From contig WTXD01000056.1 in assembly GCA_022496205.1 (NCBI GenBank), forward strand, positions 1-64,000: a stretch of DNA of 64,000 nucleotides, read 5' to 3'. This DNA is from Gloeopeniophorella convolvens. Lineage: Eukaryota; Basidiomycota; Agaricomycetes; Russulales. Position 1 is the stretch's first letter; each line of letters starts with the position of its first letter. Position numbers and translations under genes: made by a program. The notes beneath the pieces were generated by a model that ran no database searches, was not told where the DNA came from, and saw only the letters and a list, made by a program, of their open reading frames with translations. Shown piece by piece: positions 11,543 to 23,088 of this stretch.

Positions 11543-14360
11543 TCAAGACCTTTCTATCATCCCTGTCCAATCAAACCGATCAAAGCTCTTCTTAAACTTT
11601 GCCGTCCTCTCTTTGTTCCTGCCGAGGTCCAATCGTCGGGGGTGAAGCCATCGTCTCGCTTCCAGGTCCAGCACATTCCCTATGATCTCCCCTGCGAAAT
11701 ACCTGCACAAGGTCATCACGTGAACGATGCTTACAGCAGAGGAGAGGAACGCACCTCGGGAACTCGCCGCCACCTTTCTCCCCCTCGTCAATCCCTTCCT
11801 CGTCCCCAGCAAGGTCACTGGTTCCTTCGATGACATGGCCGTACCCCTTCTCTCCCTTGTGGTCAAACTGTACCATGAAGTATGGTAGATTGGGAACCAT
11901 CATCCGCCGGAACCCGCCGGGACGAGAAGAGAAATCGATGAGCTTTTTATGCTGTGACCACTCTGCCTCGCTCATCAGAATAGACTCCTGCGTGATATAA
12001 GTGTCAGTGAAACGGAAATCGTGGCTGTCTGCGTGCCTTGAAGTAACCAGGAAGGAGGTCAAACTGCTCCCATGGGACGGGCACGCACTCGATGACGCTG
12101 TGCTTCTGCCACTTGAGAGTCGTGACAGTCTCATAGAAGACGACTCCTTTGTCCTCTTCGGCGAACATCCGCATCAAGCTTTTCATGAAATTCTGTGATT
12201 GGGGGTTCATAAACGTCCCAAGGCAGACAATTAGAGCCGTACCCGGATCTCATCCCAGACGTCGTCGTCACCTTCAAGCAGAGTGAGGTGGTGCTGTATT
12301 GGCACGATCATGCAATGCCCAGGAACCAGCTCTTCGTGCAATGTACACGAAAGATACACTCTTGTTCCCAGTGCAACCATCGGAGCCTTCGGTAATGAGT
12401 CGTCTTCACCGTAACAGAATGGACACGATGCCAAAGCCTTCTGCGTGCGCTTGTAGTCTGGAATTCGTGAGCTTACATTCATGCACGACTGACTCCCACG
12501 CACCATTGATGGCAAACTGGCGCTTCATGGCGTCTGAACGCATTTTTTGTCGACCTAATTTCTCAGCGTTGTCGTCCATGTACTCGAGGTCATTCTATCA
12601 TTGTTCCCAGATCAATGAAAGGAGATAGTAGGAGTGCTCCAGAACGCGCACCACAAATCCGCCATCTGTCATAATGGACTGCGCGAATTGCATGTCGAGG
12701 TTCTTCTGGTCAGCGATGCCAGCACCAAACTTCTCCTGGCGCAGCAATTCCCCTAACGTTGTAGTGTCATCGTCGGCGTTGTACCTGACTATCTCGCCTG
12801 TCTTGGGGTCACGAGTCTCAACCTATGACATCCCGTCAACTATGAAAGGGAATTCTGAGAGAAAGGGTTCACCTTGTCCTTTTTCTTCCGGTTTCCGGGG
12901 AGCGTCTGACCATCGTCTTTCCCTTGGCCAACGTCGTAGAGCCTACCCTGGCCATCCAACGTAGGCAGCACCTCGACGCGAGTTCTTGTTTGGACGCCTT
13001 CATCATTCGTACTGATGCCGCTTGAGCGCTGCAATTCTTCTTCATACTCTTTCTCCAACTTCTCGGCGTCGGGCCCGCCCATGAGTTTGGCACGCAAAAC
13101 CTTAGCTTGCAGCTTATTCAGTGACGAGGGAGACAGCGCTCGTTTGCCTCCTAACTGAGGGGTCAGGACCGACGGTATAGGCGTATGCGGTTGTGGGCCT
13201 GGAGTTCCGGTTTGAGAGGGCAGGCGAAGGGAATCGAATCGAGAACGTGATGAAGATGGGACTCCTGGGTGGGGCGAAGGGGTGGATGCTGCACTGTGGC
13301 CCAATGCACCTGGGCGTCGGAAACTTGAACTGCGCGATGATGCACCGCTGCCACCGATCTCGTTGAACATAAAGCCCTTTTCGCCCCCCTTGGCATAGTC
13401 AGGCTCCCCGCGGCGCTTCCCTTTCGCCGGGTCTCGTCCACGCTCAGAACGTCTGCCTTCGCGTTCATCGAGGATGCGTCGTTCCTCTTTGGCCTGCTCG
13501 AAAGCCTCGAGAGAGCCAAAGCGGTCGATAGCAACCTCCTCGATTGGTCGGCTCTCCTCTTCTGCAGTCTCGTAGACACGGCGAAGACGCATCATTCGCC
13601 ACTGCGAACCAGGACCACCCGGGGTGATGGCTTTGGGAGGTGAAACACCCCCGAGCTCATTGAGAGGTTTGCCCTCTTTGAGTTGGGTGTTTAGCTCTTT
13701 CGAACTGATATGCAGCTTGAGGACAGCGTGAGCAGAAGTCAGTGGGACGAGAAGTAAGGCCGTACCTTGTCAGGGTTAGGCAACTCAGGCTTTGGCTTTT
13801 TCTCTTTCTCCTTGCCAAGACTTGAGAAGAAATCAACCGTGCCTCCAATAGCCCTAGCGCCTGTTGAGGGTTCGCCGTACCCTTCAGTGAGAGGCCCATC
13901 TCCATCCAGAAGTTGAGGACGAGAGAATACCGGAGATGCAGCAGACCCTATCGGTGGCTCAAGCATCCAGTCATCCCGCCTAAGCGAGGACTCGGTTGAT
14001 GTGGCTTGAGGAGGGGGTGGGTCATTGGGTTTGGAATAGGCGCGTGAAGTCAGCTTCAGGCTCTCCGCGGTGGGAATGTCCGTCGCGAGAGGCTGGGTCA
14101 CGAATGTCAGACAGCACAAGGGATAGACTGGAAGTGCTCACTCTCTCCCCCTCCATGTCGATATTCTTCTCCACCCACATGTCTTCATCGTTGAGGTCGT
14201 CATCGACGACGCGAACAGCGCCTTCCTTCTCCTTGCGCTTTTTGTGTTTGCGCTTCTCATCAGAGTCAGCATGACGGTCGCGTTTCTTCGACCTGTGCTT
14301 GCGGTCGTCGTCTTTGGCATGCCTGTGACTCGAGTGTTTGGTAGATGAGCTTGACTCCAT
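11543..14360 (-). CDS. CWF19: Pre-mRNA splicing factor CWF19 (CwfJ/HIT-like)
   Basis: Spliceosome-associated factor of the Cwf19/CWF19L2 family, linked to lariat-spliceosome turnover. Start MESSSSTKHSSHRH at 14360. The N-terminal third is a Lys/Arg/His-rich tract (KHRSKKRDRHADSDEK), the middle is charged and low in complexity, and the C-terminus carries the two CwfJ domains. Domain 1 has CPFCYGEDDSLPKAP and the HIT-like GHCMIVPIQHHLTLLE (about 12430-12270). Domain 2 has FMKSLMRMFAEEDKGVVFYE and ECVPVPWEQFDLLPGYFK, then GFRRMMVPNLPYFMVQF and RYFAGEIIGNVLDLE, ending WTGMIERS at 11543. Sits head to head with PRP2, 150 bp apart. Family identification is firm. Confidence 0.9.
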
Positions 14361-14510
14361 GGCCGTGCTTGGTGAACGAGCGTGTCGCGGGGCGCGGAGC
14401 ACGGGGACCGGATGTAATACGCGCCCAACGCACGTGAGTCAGCGGTCACCGAAGCTCACTTGTAACGCTCACCTCCGTGAGTCGACTGGCAGACCGCGCA
14501 GTTTCACTTC
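14361..14510. promoter_or_regulatory. Bidirectional promoter, CWF19 / PRP2
   Basis: Only 150 bp separate the two start codons of divergent spliceosome genes, so both must be driven from this stretch. GC-rich, no TATA box seen. Confidence 0.6.
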
Positions 14511-17500
14511 ATGCCTTCAGAACTCGAACGGTACATATCGGACAACGCTCTTCAGGTATGTGCTACAAATCCTCGTGGCATATCCATCACTCACATCTTC
14601 GTGAAGTTCTTCGGCCTCTCAGACAAGAGCATTGTCGACTTCGTTATAGCGTCAGGTACGTCTTACCGAGCTATTCAACGACCTTTATCTCATGGAACCT
14701 TGTAGCTTCTTCTTCGAAAACAACAGACGCCCTCTTCTCATCCCTACATGCTGCCGGTCTTCCAGATACCCCCGCCGCTCACACATTCATCACTGAGGTC
14801 CACCGGCAGGCTCCCCGGAAGCACAAGCATAAACGCACAGATGACTCTGCTCGTAAGCAGGCGGAGAAGGATTCCAAAGCTTTGCATAAACAACAATTCT
14901 CTTTTGTTGTCGACGACGACCCCAGTCCCAGCGGCGTCACCGAGCTAAAGAAGGACAAGTCGAAGAGCTCAGGGAGGGACAAGCGCGACCGGGAACGGCA
15001 CACCCGGAAACGAGAATCGGACGCCCGCGAGTGGGAGAGCGATGAAGAAGAGAAGGCACGGAAGCGTTGGAAGGCGGACGACGAAGACGGCCGACCCGCG
15101 GCGCCGGACGAGGACGCCATGGACGCGGAGTTCCCAGAGGACGAGGCCGTGCGGCGCGAACGTGAGCGCGAGCAGGACCTACGGGATCGAGACGAATTTG
15201 CCGAACGCGTCAAGCGGCGTGACAAGGACCGGACCAAGAAGGTCGTGGAGGATCGCTCCTCCAAAAACTCAGGCGCCGCCGCAGATGCAGCTCAACGGCG
15301 ACAACTTGCTGACGACTCGGCTGCCCGCACTCTCGCTATGCCTTCTCTGCGCGAGCACTCGCGTCAAGAGTACCTCACTAAGCGTGAGCTCCAGCAAGTC
15401 GAGCTACTGCGCCAGGAGATCGCGGACGACGAAGCTCTCTTCCGTGGCATGAAAATCTCGAAGCGCGAGCAACGGGAGATCGACCGAAAGAAAGAAGTCC
15501 TCAGGCTTGTCGAAGAGCGCCTCAAGATTGACGACAAGTGGGATGGGTACATGCTTCCCGAGGACTACATCACCGAACAGGGTAAGATCGACAAGAAGCG
15601 CAAAGAAAACGTGCTATATCAACGCTACGAGGAGGCGAAACCCAAGGACGATCAGTTTGTCACCGACGTCGACCAGTGGGAAGCGAGTCAGACCAAACAC
15701 AGCACGTTCAAAACTGGTGCAATGGACAAGCGCGAGCTCGTGGAAGAATATGACTACGTGTTCGACGAGAGCCAGACGATCAAGTTTGTCATGGATCGTA
15801 CGATGAGCGGAGAAGGTCACCTAAGTGCCAAAGACAAGCTTCTTCAAGAACAGATCGATGCAGCTGAGGCACGCGGTGGGTGACGCCCCGCATGAATGTG
15901 TGGCACTTACTGATATGTTCTCGGTTTATCGCAGCGCAGTCCATTGACGAGACTCGCAAGTCTCTGCCCATTTATCAATTCCGGGAGGATATTCTACAGG
16001 CCATTCAAGATAATCAGGTCCTTATCGTGGTGGCTGAAACTGGATCAGGCAAGACGACCCAACTTCCCCAGTACCTTCACGAAGCAGGCTACACGGCAGG
16101 TGGCATGAAGGTCGGCTGTACGCAACCTCGTCGCGTGGCTGCGATGTCTGTTGCCGCTCGTGTCGCGGAGGAGATGGGTACGAAGGTCGGGTATGAAGTT
16201 GGCTACTCAATCCGGTTCGAGGATGCGACCAGTGACAAAACCGTCCTCAAGTATATGACCGACGGTATGCTCTTGCGCGAGTTCTTGACTGAGCCCGACC
16301 TGGCTGGCTACTCCGCGCTTATCATCGATGAAGCGCACGAGCGCACCCTGAGCACTGACATCCTCTTCGCGTTAGTCAAGGTGCGCCTCCCCTACTCTAT
16401 ATCTCCCGCAGACACTTATGCTCGAGAGTAGGACATTGCTCGTTTCCGCCCGGAGCTGAAGCTTCTCATCTCGAGCGCTACCATGGACGCAGAGAAGTTC
16501 AGCGAGTATTTCGACGAGGCTCCCATCTTCTACGGTAGGTATTTTATACTTGATACGATGCTCAAGGACTGACCTCGTGACAGTTCCGGGTCGTCGATAT
16601 GCCGTGGATATCCATTACACGCCACAACCCGAAGCAAACTACCTCCACGCCGCCATCACCACTGTCTTCCAAATTCACACGACGCAGCCCAAAGGCGACA
16701 TCTTGGTCTTCCTCACAGTGCGTGCATCTTCTCGCTGTCTCACTGACGACGCTCATTCTCACCTTCGCTTAGGGACAAGACGAGATTGAAGCTGCTCAGG
16801 AAAACCTTACAGAGACTGCGCGGGCCTTAGGGAACAAGATAGCCGAGTTAATCATCTGCCCCATCTACGCCAACCTGCCCAGCGACATGCAAGCCAAGAT
16901 CTTCGAGCCCACCCCCGAAGGCGCACGTAAAGTGGTGCTTGCAACCAACATCGCCGAAACGTCCATCACCATTGACGGTGTCGTCTTCGTTATTGATCCC
17001 GGCTTCGTCAAGCAGAATTCGTACAATCCGAGGACAGGTATGTCCAGTCTCGTCGTTGTTCCCGTGAGTCCTCGTCAGCCCGCTGTTCTATACGTATGCT
17101 GACCCACGTCTCCCAGTGCTCTCGTGCATCTGCCAACCAACGTGCTGGCAGAGCTGGTCGCGTAGGTCCTGGCAAAGCATTCCGCCTATACACTAAGTGG
17201 GCGTACAACAATGAATTAGAAGCAAATACAGTCCCCGAAATCCAACGCACGAACCTTGGCATGGTGGTATTGTTACTAAAGTCGCTAGGTATCAACGACC
17301 TCATCGGGTTCGAGTTCATGGACCCTCCTCCTGGCGAAACCCTCATGCGCGCGCTTGAGCTGCTGTACGCGCTTGGCGCTCTGAATGATCGTGGCGAACT
17401 CACCAAATTGGGACGGCGCATGGCGGAGTTCCCGGTCGACCCGATGTTGTCCAAGGCAATCATCTCGAGCGAGAACTACTCATGCACGGACGAAGTTCTC

Positions 17501-18194
17501 ACCATCATCTCCATGCTCTCTGAGTCAGCCTCGTTATTCTATAGGCCGAAGGACAAGAAGTTGCACGCGGACCAGGCCCGGCAAAACTTCGTCCGCGCCG
17601 GCGGAGATCACTTTACGCTGCTAAACGTCTGGGAGCAATGGGCGGACACCAACTACTCGCAGCAATTCTGTTACGAGCAGTTCCTGCAGTACAAGAGCCT
17701 GTGCCGCGCACGTGACATCCGGGACCAGCTCGCGGGCCTGTGCGAGCGCGTGGAAGTTGTCGTTCAGACCAATCCAAACTCGAACGACATCACGCCCATC
17801 CAAAAGGCCATCACCGCTGGCTATTTTTACAACACGGCACAGCTCCAGAAGACTGGAGACTCGTACCGGACGCTCAAGACGAACCAGACGGTCTATATTC
17901 ACCCGTCTTCAAGCCTATTCCAGCATCAGCCGCCGGTGAAAAGCGTGCTCTATTACGAGCTCGTCATGACTTCCAAGTCGTACCTCCGGCAGGTGATGGA
18001 AATCAAACCGGCGTGGTTGCTTGAAGGTGCGGCCCCAGTATTGCCTTATGTCACGTGGTTCCATCTGACGTTCGTGCCCTACAGTCGCCCCACACTACTT
18101 CAAAACTGCCGACCTGGAGGAGATGTCGAAAGCAGACAAGAAGATGCCCAAGACAATAGGAGCTGCCCCTTCGAGCTCGTCTAATCCTTCATGA
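14511..18194 (+). CDS. PRP2: Spliceosomal DEAH-box ATPase Prp2/DHX16
   Basis: RNA-dependent ATPase that remodels the spliceosome before the first catalytic step. Exon 1 ([15 protein letters not shown], from 14511) is followed by introns, then a long charged N-terminal arm. Helicase motifs in order: [13 protein letters not shown] (motif I, about 16034), [21 protein letters not shown] (II), [14 protein letters not shown] (III), then [21 protein letters not shown] (V) and [12 protein letters not shown] (VI). The winged-helix/ratchet and OB domains follow, with [12 protein letters not shown] and RDIRDQL. The last intron (donor after LLE, acceptor at about 18083) leads to [13 protein letters not shown], ending at TGA 18192-18194. 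The same Prp2-type C-terminus occurs in human DHX16. Complete, about eight introns. Confidence 0.92.
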
Positions 18195-19096
18195 TCTCAT
18201 TGCTGTACCCTTCGCTTTACCGCCCCGTTGTCTGTACTGATAGTTCTCGTTTACAATACATCATAGTGTGGCAGACTTGTAGAGGCCCCGTTGCCATGTT
18301 GCTCATCTCATAAAGTCGGATGCGCGGACTCCCACGCGTCCACGGCCTCGCGATTCCTGTCTCCGGACCTTCTACCGGCGCTTACTCTCACTACGAACAG
18401 AACGCCAATGTGACCACGCGTCAAGCCCAAGGGTTCATTATGGGCAAGGCGTCATTCGATGAAGCCCCGGCACCTCATTCATTACCGTGGCTCAGTTCAG
18501 GACGATCGGCATGGGCAGACGTCGCCCCTCGCACTCGGAGGGCTCAGCGACCGGTGATAGGCGCGGGCGTGCGATTATCACATTTCTGCTGCATGTCCTT
18601 TTGAGATATAACATCTGTGCTCGCACAGCTATCATGCATTGGGAAGCCCTTGCTCTGAGATGGCAGAACAATCCTCGATATATCATGTCCGAGCCAAGCT
18701 ACTAAGCGGTAACGAGATCTTGGGTCATGAGAAATTGCAGTTCGCTATTTCATCGATTGAGCTCGAAAGCCGCCGGTATCGGAAAAGCCTCGGGCTAAGG
18801 ATAGCAGCTAACTGCATCTCGCATAAAGGTGGCTTGCCGCGTTGATGACGATGCACGCCGCGTCGCAGTCGCAGTGAGAACGATGCATGCTGATCACATC
18901 GCTCTTCAGGGGTCCTAGGGTGACATAAAGTTTCCTTGACGCAGCAGAGGAGAAGCCAGTACCGCATAGCGACCCGTCGCAGTGGATGAGCTGGCCATCG
19001 TACCATTCAAAGAATTCAGCAGCCAAGTCACAATTCGAGGGGCCCCTGCATATCGTACACGACACTCAATGCGTACCCCAGATGACTTCGCACACT
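18195..19096. other. No gene seen
   Basis: About 900 bp between PRP2 and the DUF427 gene (convergent). Small frames on both strands, for example minus 19065-18808, show no recognised motif. Confidence 0.35.
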
Positions 19097-19592
19097 TCAA
19101 GCGATCTGCACCTGGGCCTAGAACAGTAGTGAAACCCTATGCAATGGAACATGTTGGAGGACATTCACCTTATCAAACGCGTAGCGCCCCTTGATCTCAA
19201 ACTTGGACGTGGGCTGAGGATACACCCTGGCCACGACATCAGATAACTCCTTGCCAAGACAGAACCGAAGAAATGTGACGTACCAAGCGATATCCTTCAC
19301 CTGCGTCCCATTGACGTCTGCGTTATAGTACGACGCATGCCTGGAAAGGACGTCTAGTAGGTCACTTGGTGGCTCTAAAAAGCCTCACAAACCCTTTGTA
19401 AGGGCAGGTGTAGCTGCGGCAACGCATGTCAGCGCTAAAACTTGCAACGCAGAGCTGGAACTGTTCCTACGTCGTCTCGGATATAGCGAGATCAACTTTG
19501 ATGTCTTCTAGAGCGAAGTAGTGGTTCCCTTCGACGAACACAGTATTGGAAGACTCAGCCACGACGGTACCATTGTGAACTGCCTGGACCAT
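19097..19592 (-). CDS. DUF427 family protein
   Basis: Small protein of about 110-120 residues of the DUF427 family (often annotated as nucleotidyltransferase-like, function unproven). Exons read MVQAVHNGTVVAES, then VEGNHYFALEDIKVDL (family core 'NHYFP.e.V..dl'), TCPYKG (hallmark CPYKG, about 19405), YYNADVNGTQVKDIAWY, then KELSDVVARVYPQPTSKFEIKG and RYAFDK, with a last short exon AQVQIA and TGA at 19097-19099. Introns interrupt after CPYKG and after FDK. The start at 19592 fits the usual N-terminus; an upstream exon cannot be excluded. Probably cytosolic. Confidence 0.72.
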
Positions 19593-20210
19593 CTCGAACT
19601 GGTTGATGCGTGCGTGGATGCGAGGAGAAGGTGTTGGGCGATATCAAGTCAGCTGCAGCGGAAGCGAAGTCATGCCTTATAGAAGCCGAACCGAGAGGGC
19701 TGATTCAGAGGCCACCAGATGGACACACGTTGGGCACACGTGACGATGACGAAGCTGCACGTCGCAGGCCGAGCACACTTGCGCCCGAGGGCCGAGTATG
19801 GACATCGCCTCAAACCCGAAAAGAAGCAAGCGCTTCCGGCGAATGCACAAAGTCGAACTGCATCTGAACTAGGCCAGACACGTGCGCAAGGAGCTCTGCA
19901 CAAGTACCCTCTTTCTCGTGTACAACCGGAGGGTGTACCCATGAACAAGTGCAGTGCAGTGCAGAAACCAGCGTAGCTTCGTAAAGGTGGAGAGGGAGGG
20001 AAAGACAAAGTGACCGGCTTGAATCGGAGATTTGGTCATGGGGACGGTAGTGCACGTGATGGATGGAGCGGGAGCGCGTCGGGGCTGGGCCGGTTTCGTC
20101 CGCTGAACATCACAGACGACGAAGGGAGGGTCCGGACCTCTTCCAAACGCTAGACCCTTTCCCTACGACCTGTCTCGACGACCTGATCCCCGCTTTTGCG
20201 GGGAAGAGCT
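19593..20210. other. Divergent intergenic region, DUF427 / carrier
   Basis: About 620 bp between the starts of the DUF427 gene (minus) and the carrier gene (plus). Expected to hold both promoters. No motif recognised with confidence. Confidence 0.35.
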
Positions 20211-21518
20211 ATGTCATCAACGCGAATGAAATGGACTGCAAACAGCATGATAGGTCCGTCCGCTCGTCCTGGTCGTGTGCTCTCCATCGCTCAGTGTCGA
20301 GCCTTTTATCAGCTGGCGCAGGCGGCGGTCTGGTCGCAAGCATCGCTACCTGCCCCCTCGATGTTGTCAAGACAAAGCTCCAGGCGCAGCGAGCCACGCT
20401 TGGCCAGGCGGACTATCTCGGCATCTCCGGTCTGTTCCCATTCCATTCGTGGTCCTGTCTTGATCCTCACGCGCAGGCCCTTTGCTGCCGTAAATTATTC
20501 CCCTCCATACAGCCACCATCCGAAACATCATTCAACACGATGGCCTTCGAGGGCTTTACCGCGGCCTTGGCCCGACCATCCTTGGCTATCTTCCCACATG
20601 GGCGATCTACTTCGCTGTATACGATGGAATCAAGTCTTACTTTGGTGAGATGCCTCTCGGCGTCGATCCACCAACCGTCAAGTCAGAGCGCCTCTACCCT
20701 GCACCGTCCGCGAAGGGCTACCAGCCCGTAGTGCGCGAGCATCCGTGGTCGCTCCACATCCTCTCCGCGATGACCGCTGGTGCCGCTAGCACCATGTGTA
20801 CCAACCCCCTCTGGGTCATAAAAACACGGTTCATGGTGCGTAGCAACTCCTCTGCATATGGCCGTGTTTGCTAATGGCTTTTCAAGACACAATCACGGAA
20901 CGAGACGAGATACCGCCATACGCTAGACGCTGCTGTCACGATCTACCGCAGCGAAGGCATCCGAGCGTTTTACCGCGGCCTTTTCCCGAGCTTATTAGGC
21001 ATTACCCATGTCGCAGTACAGTTCCCTCTATATGAGCATCTCAAGATTATAGCCCGTAAGTAGCCCGCCAGCTGGAGGCACGGGCGCTAATTGACCAAAA
21101 CTTACGCGCTCATGCGCTCCCACAGAACGTCATAGCCCAGACCGCCCCCTGCCTTCCTACACTATCCTATTTTGCTCTGCAGTCGCGAAGATGACCGCGT
21201 CTATCGCGACATATCCGCACGAGGTGGTGCGGACGCGCCTGCAGACGCAGCGGCGGCTCCTGCTCCCCACGGGCGTCCCGCGCAAGCGATCCGGCATCGT
21301 GCGCACGACCAAGAAGATCCTCCACTTCGAGGGGTGGCGCGGGCTCTACAAGGGCCTCTCGATCAACCTCATCCGCACGGTGCCCAACAGCGCCGTGACG
21401 ATGCTGACGTGCGTACCTCATACTCTCGACATGTGCGCTCCCCAGACTCTGGCTGACGCTGCGCCCGCTGCATAGGTACGAGCTGCTGATGCGCCAGCTC
21501 GCCGCCCGACGGACATAG
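20211..21518 (+). CDS. YIA6: Mitochondrial NAD-type carrier (Yia6/Ndt family)
   Basis: Mitochondrial carrier family protein of the inner membrane, with three tandem repeats. Repeat signatures: CPLDVVKTKLQAQ (about 20350), NPLWVIKTRFMTQ (split by an intron at 20835), and YPHEVVRTRLQTQ (about 21211). The set CPLDV / NP[IL]WV / YPHE is that of the yeast NAD+ carriers Yia6/Yea6 and plant NDTs rather than Flx1 or Rim2. Additional segments: RGLYRGLGPTILGYLPTWAIYF, AFYRGLFPSLLGI and LYKGLSINLIRTVPNSAVTM. Start MSSTRMKW at 20211, with a 46-bp intron joining to VSSLLSAGAGGG; stop TAG at 21516-21518. Six TM helices expected. Substrate by analogy only. Confidence 0.8.
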
Positions 21519-23088
21519 CGTCCCCACGTAATTTTTAATCCCCATTGCTTCCTCTTCCTCTTCCTCATTCACATCCCGCATTCATCTCGGACGCGTATCT
21601 TCCCACCCAGAAGCGATATCACCTCCATATCTGCAGACCTCCTTGTACAATACACTCTTTTCTCCCTTTGTTATCTTTCTTACGCCGACCCTGATGTAAT
21701 CTTGCATACTGACATAGACGCAATCGAGCTGCCATATCTCTATACTCGCTCCACCCAGTGCCACGTACGCCCGCGCACGACATGCACGCTTGCGGGTGGC
21801 CGTCCGCCAGAGGCGCGTTCCCCTGCGCCATGGAAGCTCGCTCGAAACGCGTATTGTCCGCGTCCCCGTCTTCGCATTGCGCCTTCGCGCCCCAGATTTC
21901 CCCCCGAGCGCCTATCCCGCCACTCGGGAGCCGGCCTGTCATCTCGGGCTTGCGTCGGCAGAACTGTTTCACTGGATAACCACTTATCGATTACACACAT
22001 ACAGGCCACACCGATTCCTGGAGCGCGCTAAGTATATACATACAGCCAGACAATAAGTGCCGGCGAGACGTATGTAACGGGAGCAGACGGGGTGGAAGTT
22101 GTTCTGTTGTGGGTGTGGGCGAGCATGCACATATGTAGAAAACGGGGAAGACCGGGGGCTGGAAGAAGCATGAAGAGAATAAGTATAAAAACGTACGGGA
22201 GGCTGCCAGGCCTTGATCAAAGGCTATTCCGAGGAGGCGAGGGTGCCAGCGGCGCGGGTGGGGACAATAATAATGAAGGGGTGGTCCGGTGGGAAAGCTT
22301 CGCGTCGCCCACGGGCCGAGCGTCTTCGGCCGGTCGCGCAGCGCCCGCGGAGTCGCGACGCCGGCGCTCCCGTCCTGCGGGCTTCGGATCCCGGCGCGCG
22401 TGGGAGCGGCCACACACGCCGCAACGCGGCGCATCTGCATCAACCCTGGGCGCCCGCCGAGCGCACGAGGATACTCCGTCCGCCCACGCGAAGCTGCGCG
22501 ACGGTGGCCCGTGCGTGGTGCGCGATGGAGAGGGATGCATGGAAGGAAGGGGGGGCGTCTGTGGGCACGTAACGACCAATACAATTCAACGAGTGTGGGG
22601 CGCCCGCGGCCGGCACGGCGGGCGAGTTGGGTATATATGCGTATGCGTCATGGGGGCGTGCGTCAGGGCGTGCCTGCGCCGATTGGGAACAAAGGGCCAG
22701 GGGAGCGGGGGTGGGGCCGCGCACGCGCGGGCCTGTACGTGACCGTTCGCGGACGTAGACTAGCGTACCGACGCCGAAATATATAGTCGAAAAAGCAGCT
22801 AGTTGAAAAGGGCTGTCCAACAACTAATGTAAAAGTGTCCTGCCGAGGTGTGCGGGTGCGGGGGTCGCCGGGCAAGTGCAGTAGGGAACGAGCAACGGAG
22901 GAGGAGGAAGGGGGGCAGGGAGGCGGGGGTGGTTGTTAATGACTGGTAAAAAGGGTGTCGAAGGTAGTGCACATAGGAAATAACACTGATTGTTGAGAAA
23001 GGGTAGAATATCTGCACAAGCGAGCATACAAAGTCCGTAAAAACCCAGGAAGAGAAACGCGAGACACGAAGCAGCAGCAGCAGCAGGA
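21519..23088. other. Gene-poor GC-rich stretch
   Basis: About 1.57 kb with no recognisable gene. Long overlapping frames on both strands at 22092-22823 arise from high GC content (few stops) and encode Arg/Ala/Pro-rich text without domains. It is the shared 3' side of the carrier and the membrane-protein gene. Confidence 0.45.

Noticed and set aside
14779..15264. Minus-strand Ser/Arg-rich frame of 161 codons
   Set aside because: Antisense shadow of the charged N-terminal arm of PRP2 (Lys/Asp/Glu codons read backwards).
18725..19065. Minus-strand frames downstream of DUF427 as extra exons
   Set aside because: DUF427 already ends with a well-spliced short exon and stop at 19097; these frames match no family and are not needed.
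22092..22823. Long overlapping open frames on both strands (up to 216 codons)
   Set aside because: Arg/Ala/Pro-rich text typical of GC-rich non-coding DNA; no domain, no splice structure, and similar length in opposing frames.
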